Origin: Rhizobacter terrae
Lineage (GTDB): Bacteria; Pseudomonadota; Gammaproteobacteria; Burkholderiales; Burkholderiaceae_C
Direction: 5' to 3'
Assembly (NCBI RefSeq): GCF_003852895.1
Contig: NZ_QUSW01000012.1
Location: 29,268-93,267, forward strand
Length of the DNA stretch: 64,000 nt
Positions within the stretch are counted from its first letter, which is position 1; every line of letters begins with the position of its first letter. The notes beneath the pieces are model-generated. The model was not told where the DNA came from. It was given only the letters and a program-made list of their open reading frames with translations, and did not search any database. The translations under genes and the position numbers were made by a program. Shown here piece after piece: positions 60,060 to 64,000 of this stretch.

Positions 60060-61475
60060 ATGAAGAACACCGCCTGCAAGCATTTCACCCGAACGCTCGC
60101 CGCCATCTGTGCGGCCGCTGCGCTCGTTCCGGCCGCCTTCGCCGGCCCCACCGTGGCGCCCTACTTCGAGACCTGGGCCTATGGCAGCAGCCAGAACCCG
60201 AACAGCCTGATGACCGCCCGCAACCAGGGCGGCGTGACGGCGGCCACCCTCGCCTTCGGCATCGCCGGCAACGGCTGCTCGCTGGGCGGCGGCATCGAGG
60301 CCGTGCTTGCCGGCTCGGCCAAGACCGACGTCGCCAACTTCCGCGCGGCCGGCGGCAAGGTCATCCTGTCGTTCGGTGGTGCGTCAGGCACGTACCTCGA
60401 AGCCGCCTGTTCCGATGACGGGATGGTCAACATCATCGACAACCTGCTGCGCTCCACCGGCTCGCGCGCCATCGACTTCGACGTGGAAGGCGGGCAGTCG
60501 GGCAACGCGGGCCTGGACGGTCGCCGCAACCGCGTCATCCAGCGCCTGCAGACCGCCTACCCCGAGCTCTACGTGTCGTTCACGCTGGCTGCCACGCCGG
60601 GCGGCCTCGAATCCAACGGCCTGCGCATCGTGCGCAGCGCCAAGGCCGCGGGGGTCAAGGTGTCCATCGTCAACCTCATGACCATGGACTACTACGACGG
60701 CAACAACAGCCAGAGCATGGGCGCCAAGGCCATTGCCGCGGCCAACTCGCTGTTCGGGCAGCTCAAGGGCATCTACCCCGAGCTGAGCGATTCGCAGATC
60801 TGGGCGATGCAAGGCAACACGCCGATGATCGGCGTGAACGACGACCAGAGCGAAGTCTTCCGCCAGTCCGATGCGTCGCAACTGGCCACCTTCGCGCAGC
60901 AAAAGGGCCTGGGCCTGCTCGCCTACTGGGCGCTGCAGCGCGACATGCCCGGTGGCAACGACTACAACAACTTCAGCCTGGTGAACACCAAGCCCTACGA
61001 GTTCTACCAGCTGCTGTCCCAGAGCAGCCCGCCGCCCTCGGGCATCCAGGACGGCACCTACGTCATCACCTCGGCCTACAGCGGCAAGTGCGTGGACGTG
61101 GCCGGCGCCTCCACCGCCAACGGCGCGCAGGTCCAGCAGTACCAGTGCAACGGCACCGGCGCGCAGCGCTTCACGCTGACGAACATGGGGGGCGGCTGGT
61201 ACCGGCTGATCAATCCGAACGCGGGCAAGGCGGTCGACATCGCCGCAGCCTCCACCGCGGACGGCGCGAAGGTGCAGATCTACACCGACAACGGCACCAA
61301 CGCGCAGCGCTTCAGCTTCACGCAGGGCAACGACCCCACGACCTGGGTCGTCCGCAACCAGGCCAGCAGCAAGTGCCTGGACGTGGCCGACTGGAGCACC
61401 AACGACGCCGGGAAGATCCAGCAGTGGAGTTGCAGCGGCGGGCAGAACCAGCTGTGGCGGTTGACGAAGCAGTGA
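60060..61475 (+). CDS. Secreted GH18 chitinase-like enzyme with ricin-B lectin
   Basis: The 471-residue protein has a signal peptide (AAICAAAALVPAAFA). The GH18 barrel begins VAPYFETWAYG and has the catalytic motif AIDFDVEG, the D-x-D-x-E core with catalytic Glu; LSFGGASG and MTMDYYDG are the neighbouring strands. From ~330 a ricin-B lectin has repeats CVDVAGAST, VQQYQCNG and IQQWSCSG. It resembles bacterial ChiC-type chitinases and would act on chitin or related N-acetyl polymers. It lies 108 bp after the GH5 gene; the RBS GGAGACTCC precedes the ATG. Confidence 0.92.
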   Translation: MKNTACKHFTRTLAAICAAAALVPAAFAGPTVAPYFETWAYGSSQNPNSLMTARNQGGVTAATLAFGIAGNGCSLGGGIEAVLAGSAKTDVANFRAAGGKVILSFGGASGTYLEAACSDDGMVNIIDNLLRSTGSRAIDFDVEGGQSGNAGLDGRRNRVIQRLQTAYPELYVSFTLAATPGGLESNGLRIVRSAKAAGVKVSIVNLMTMDYYDGNNSQSMGAKAIAAANSLFGQLKGIYPELSDSQIWAMQGNTPMIGVNDDQSEVFRQSDASQLATFAQQKGLGLLAYWALQRDMPGGNDYNNFSLVNTKPYEFYQLLSQSSPPPSGIQDGTYVITSAYSGKCVDVAGASTANGAQVQQYQCNGTGAQRFTLTNMGGGWYRLINPNAGKAVDIAAASTADGAKVQIYTDNGTNAQRFSFTQGNDPTTWVVRNQASSKCLDVADWSTNDAGKIQQWSCSGGQNQLWRLTKQ

Positions 61476-61487
61476 GGTGAATACATG

Positions 61488-61518
61488 CCCGGCCGGCCCC
61501 AACGTCGGCCTGGCCGGG
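61488..61518 (+). terminator. Hairpin after the GH18 gene
   Basis: CCCGGCC... / ...GGCCGGG form a long GC-rich stem around CCAACGT, with internal GGCC pairs, 12 bp after the chitinase stop. The T-run is weak (TTCGTGT), so it may be a partial terminator. Confidence 0.6.
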
Positions 61519-61628
61519 TTCGTGTCACTTCGAAAAACGGAAAACCATTTCCACCAGGAATCCACCAGAGACCTTCGGCTCGCACGGCTCCTAGACTTCG
61601 TCATCACTCCTCTCATGCGAGTTCGACG

Positions 61629-62657
61629 ATGTCATCGAAGTCTTCCTCCTTGAAGGTCGGCATCGCCGGCCTGGGCCGCCTGGGCTGGCGGCATGCCGAC
61701 AACCTGGCGCACCGCATTCCTCATTGCGATCTGGTGGCCGCCTGCTCACCCGTGGCCGCGGAGCTGGCGCGTGCCGAGAGCGATCTCGGCGTGCAGGCCG
61801 GCTACTCCAACTTCGACCAATTCCTCGACCACCCCGGGCTGGACGCCGTCGTGCTCGCCACGCCCAGCACGCTGCACGCGCAGCAGGTGGAAACCGTGCT
61901 GCGCCGCGGCCTGCCCGTCTTCGTCGAGAAGCCGCTGGCATTGACGCTGGACGATTGCATCCGCCTGGAGCAACTGGCCGCGCAACCCGGTGCACCTGTC
62001 GCCATGGTCGGTTTCGTGCGGCGCTTCGACGCCAGCTACCAGAACACGCGCCGCATGATCGACGAGGGCCGCATCGGAGAACCTTTCCTCGTGCGATCGC
62101 AGACCTGCGACAGGCTGGACCCCACCGGCGCCTTCTTGCAGTTCGCGCCGACCTCGGGCGGCATCTTCATGGACTGCAGCGTGCACGACGTGGACCTCGC
62201 CCGCTGGCTGCTGGGCAAGCCGCGCGCCACCCGTGCCTTCGCCACGGGCAGCATCGCCGTCCACCCTGAACTGAAGGCCATGGGCGACGTGGACAACGGC
62301 CTGGCCGTGGTCGAGTTCGAGACCGGCCAGCGTGCAGTGGTCTATGCCTCTCGCACCTTCGCCCATGGGCACGAGACCAGCACCGAGGTGATGGGCACGC
62401 AAGGCAAGCTGCTGGTGGGTGCCGGTGCGGCGCGAGACCGCGTGCTGCTGTCGGACTCCACCGGCGTGGGCCACCAGTCCGTGGCCGACTTCTACGAGCG
62501 TTTCGCCGAAGCCTTCCTGCGCGAGATGGAAGCCTTCGTGGCCGCCTGCCGCGGCGAAGCCTCGCTGCCGCTCACGCTGAACGACGCGACCGAGGCCACG
62601 CGCATCACACTGGCGATCACGAAGTCGCTCGGGAGCGGGCAGCCCGAGGCGATCTGA
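61629..62657 (+). CDS. Gfo/Idh/MocA-family oxidoreductase
   Basis: The 342-residue NAD(P)-dependent enzyme has the Rossmann motif GIAGLGRLGWRHADNL (residues ~10-25), the EKPLALT motif of the family with the catalytic lysine, and the C-terminal alpha/beta domain with GGIFMDCSVHDVDLARWL, which contains the conserved HDVD. The family oxidises cyclitols and sugars (inositol dehydrogenase-like); the substrate is not certain. An upstream in-frame ATG at 61485 exists, but ATG 61629 fits the family start. A sugar-type binding protein lies convergent downstream, which may be functionally linked. Confidence 0.9.
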   Translation: MSSKSSSLKVGIAGLGRLGWRHADNLAHRIPHCDLVAACSPVAAELARAESDLGVQAGYSNFDQFLDHPGLDAVVLATPSTLHAQQVETVLRRGLPVFVEKPLALTLDDCIRLEQLAAQPGAPVAMVGFVRRFDASYQNTRRMIDEGRIGEPFLVRSQTCDRLDPTGAFLQFAPTSGGIFMDCSVHDVDLARWLLGKPRATRAFATGSIAVHPELKAMGDVDNGLAVVEFETGQRAVVYASRTFAHGHETSTEVMGTQGKLLVGAGAARDRVLLSDSTGVGHQSVADFYERFAEAFLREMEAFVAACRGEASLPLTLNDATEATRITLAITKSLGSGQPEAI

Positions 62658-62672
62658 GCTGCCCGGGCCCGC

Positions 62673-63755
62673 TCAGCGGTATTGCCCGCTGAACCGTTCG
62701 ACCTTCTCGACATTGGCCCGGGTCACGAAGCCCGGGCCTGAATTGATGTCGCGCCCGTTGGACGGCTTGAGCTCGATGCCGTACTTCGACATGCGCGCAT
62801 GCAGCCGGGGCTGGGCGTAGACCGTGTACTTCACCAGCCCCAGGCCTGACGCCGGGGCGCCTTGCCGCAAGTACTCGCCCATCAGTGCCACCGACAGGTA
62901 GCCTTGCGCATACGGCTGCTGGTCGATGGCGAAGGCCACCACGCCATCCTTGATGCCGCCGACGATCTCCTGCGACACATCGAAGCTCACGAAATACGGA
63001 CGCCGTGGCGCGTTCGCACCGGACTTCATCGCGCGGATCACGGCAATCGCCGGATGCGCCGAGGTGGGCCCCAGCGCCAGCCAGGCCTGCACCTGCGGAT
63101 TCGCCACTTGATACTGGACGATGCGCTGCTGCATCTCGGCCGCATTGCCCGACAGCTCCAGCTCGGCCGTGGCGGACACAGGCAAGCCCAGCCCCTGCGC
63201 GAAACCCTGGCAGCGTTCATGCGATGCGGCGCTGCTCGCATAGTGGTTCAAGCACACGAAAGACCGCACGCCCTCTTTCGCCGCACGCTGCCCGGCTTCC
63301 AGCCCGGCCTGGAACTCCGGCTGGCCGATGTGCAGCATCGCCCCGGCCTGCTTGCTCTGTTCGCCGGTCCCGGAGTTGACGGTGATGAGCGGCATGTGCC
63401 CGATGCCGACGACCTGGTGCAGCGCCGGAGCCAGCCCTCGCGCATCGGCCAGCGTGGTGATGACGCCCGCATAGCGCTGCGTCGACAGGCCGTTCAGGAT
63501 GCGGCCCATCTCCTGGATGCTGCCGTCGTGCGGATTGAGGTAGTCGACGTCCACGCCGAAGTCCTCGCTCGCCTGCTGGATGGCGTTGCGAATGGTCGTC
63601 CACCAGGTGTCGCTGTCAGGCGCGTGGCTGACGAACGCGATGCGCGGCCGCGCCGGCGGCGAAACCGCCGTTGCCGGCAGCGCGAGTGGAAGAAGGGACC
63701 AGCCCAGCAGCACGGGCAGGCATGCCCGGCGGGCCACGCAAGACATTGAAGCCAT
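62673..63755 (-). CDS. Sugar-type (RbsB-like) ABC substrate-binding protein
   Basis: The 360-residue protein has a signal peptide (LLGWSLLPLALPATAVS) and a type 1 periplasmic binding fold (PRIAFVSHAPDSDTWW; GVITTLADARG; PLITVNSGTG; FVSFDVS). AAGGAG 6 bp before ATG 63755 supports the start. No permease or ATPase is adjacent. It is convergent with the Gfo/Idh/MocA gene and downstream of a maltoporin-like gene, which suggests cyclitol or sugar uptake. Like the protein at 9844-11004, it is an orphan binding protein of ~360-390 residues. Confidence 0.83.
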   Translation of the reverse strand: MASMSCVARRACLPVLLGWSLLPLALPATAVSPPARPRIAFVSHAPDSDTWWTTIRNAIQQASEDFGVDVDYLNPHDGSIQEMGRILNGLSTQRYAGVITTLADARGLAPALHQVVGIGHMPLITVNSGTGEQSKQAGAMLHIGQPEFQAGLEAGQRAAKEGVRSFVCLNHYASSAASHERCQGFAQGLGLPVSATAELELSGNAAEMQQRIVQYQVANPQVQAWLALGPTSAHPAIAVIRAMKSGANAPRRPYFVSFDVSQEIVGGIKDGVVAFAIDQQPYAQGYLSVALMGEYLRQGAPASGLGLVKYTVYAQPRLHARMSKYGIELKPSNGRDINSGPGFVTRANVEKVERFSGQYR

Positions 63756-63786
63756 GCGACGCTCCTTGGTCGAATCGACAGGATTC

Positions 63787-63823
63787 AAAAAGAAGGCCTC
63801 GCGGGCGAACGCCTGCGAGGCCC
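63787..63823 (-). terminator. Intrinsic terminator of the maltoporin-like gene
   Basis: On the - strand, GGCCTCGC A GGC, loop GTTC, GCC C GCGAGGCC, then TTCTTTTT: a long stem with one mismatch and a good T-run. It follows the porin gene on the same strand. Confidence 0.88.
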
Positions 63824-63831
63824 AATGCACC

Positions 63832-63853
63832 TGTGCGGGAGGCCTCCCGCACA
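63832..63853. repeat. Perfect 22-bp palindrome
   Basis: TGTGCGGGAGGCCTCCCGCA, followed by CA, is a perfect 11-bp inverted repeat without a spacer. It lies between the porin stop and its terminator. It could be an operator or part of the 3' RNA structure; no clear role. Confidence 0.5.
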
Positions 63854-63878
63854 TCGGCCGCTCTCGCTCAAAGACGAA

Positions 63879-64000
63879 TCAGAACCAGATCTCGACCTGA
63901 GCGCCGTAGCTGGTGCCGCTGGTCTTGCCGTCGCCGTTGCCGGTGAGGCCGCCGGCGCCCGCTGCCGCGTTGGCCGCGTCGTTCCACTTGGCGCTGGTCA
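63879..64000 (-). CDS. Maltoporin (LamB)-like carbohydrate porin, C-terminal end
   Basis: The last 40 codons of a gene entering from the right edge encode TSAKWNDAANAAAGAGGLTG, then a polar loop and the final strand TSYGAQVEIWF. The ending VEIWF with a terminal aromatic residue matches LamB-type maltoporins (E. coli LamB ends MEIWW). It would allow sugars through the outer membrane; it lies upstream of the binding-protein gene on the same strand, with a terminator between them. Confidence 0.75.
   Translation of the reverse strand, partial: TSAKWNDAANAAAGAGGLTGNGDGKTSGTSYGAQVEIWF

Overview
The window is GC-rich (high G/C third positions, rare CTAG) and looks like the chromosome of a Gram-negative betaproteobacterium, most likely a member of Burkholderiales (Comamonadaceae/Sphaerotilaceae-like). 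The evidence is a 7Fe ferredoxin, a DUF971 protein, an OmpC-type trimeric porin, a YeiH-type exporter and the style of the ABC operons. The genus assignment is inference. No rRNA, tRNA, CRISPR array, insertion sequence or phage gene was seen.

Region 1 (1-7817, all +) is a tightly packed redox/transport operon. It holds the 3' end of an AprA/FrdA-type flavoprotein, an AprB-like 2[4Fe-4S] ferredoxin, a HEAT-repeat protein, a 7Fe ferredoxin, a SsuA/TauA-type binding protein with a NosL-like tail, its permease and ATPase, a DUF971 protein, a ferredoxin-NADP reductase and a YeiH-family exporter. The content suggests uptake and redox processing of an organosulfur or related anion, with efflux of the released anion; the substrate is not known. 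A hybrid PAS histidine kinase and a convergent sugar-type binding protein follow (7890-11004).

Region 2 (11192-24951) is a (poly)uronate utilisation locus. A LacI regulator and glucarate dehydratase run leftwards. A sugar ABC transporter (binding protein, two permeases, ATPase), an outer-membrane porin, uronate dehydrogenase, a PL5 alginate-lyase-like lipoprotein, an orphan TRAP binding protein and a large secreted beta-helix enzyme with FN3 and CBM3-like modules run rightwards. Two copies of a 15-bp LacI-type operator flank the divergent promoter.

Region 3 (24984-55236) is a non-flagellar type III secretion system (T3SS) with its surroundings. The main + strand run (36902-53258) is sctV-C-D-F-I-J-K-L-N-O-P, a DUF6683-like gene, an unknown gene, a FixLJ-like two-component pair, an unknown gene, then sctR-S-T. 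This is the Yersinia ysc order with the sctQ position replaced or diverged. sctU lies on the - strand, translationally coupled to a FliO-like gene, and faces a lytic transglycosylase. Four satellite transcription units (27942, 33825 on -, 53428, 54325) share a palindromic element CCCnAGCTnnGG 63-120 bp upstream of the start codon. One encodes a DUF1521/NopE-like protein with the GDPH self-cleavage motif, and another has a needle-protein-like C terminus. Together these suggest a FixJ-type-controlled T3SS regulon with a new binding site. Obvious translocator and gatekeeper genes are absent. A cluster of unrelated - strand genes (lipoprotein beta-propeller, GNAT acetyltransferase, DUF6683-like exported protein, hypotheticals) and a 904-residue membrane-anchored TPR-like protein lie on the left side.

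Region 4 (55260-64000) is accessory metabolism. It has an exported alpha/beta-hydrolase-domain protein, a GH5-CBM6-ricin-B glycanase and a GH18-ricin-B chitinase-like enzyme (both secreted), a Gfo/Idh/MocA oxidoreductase, a sugar-type binding protein and the 3' end of a maltoporin-like porin.
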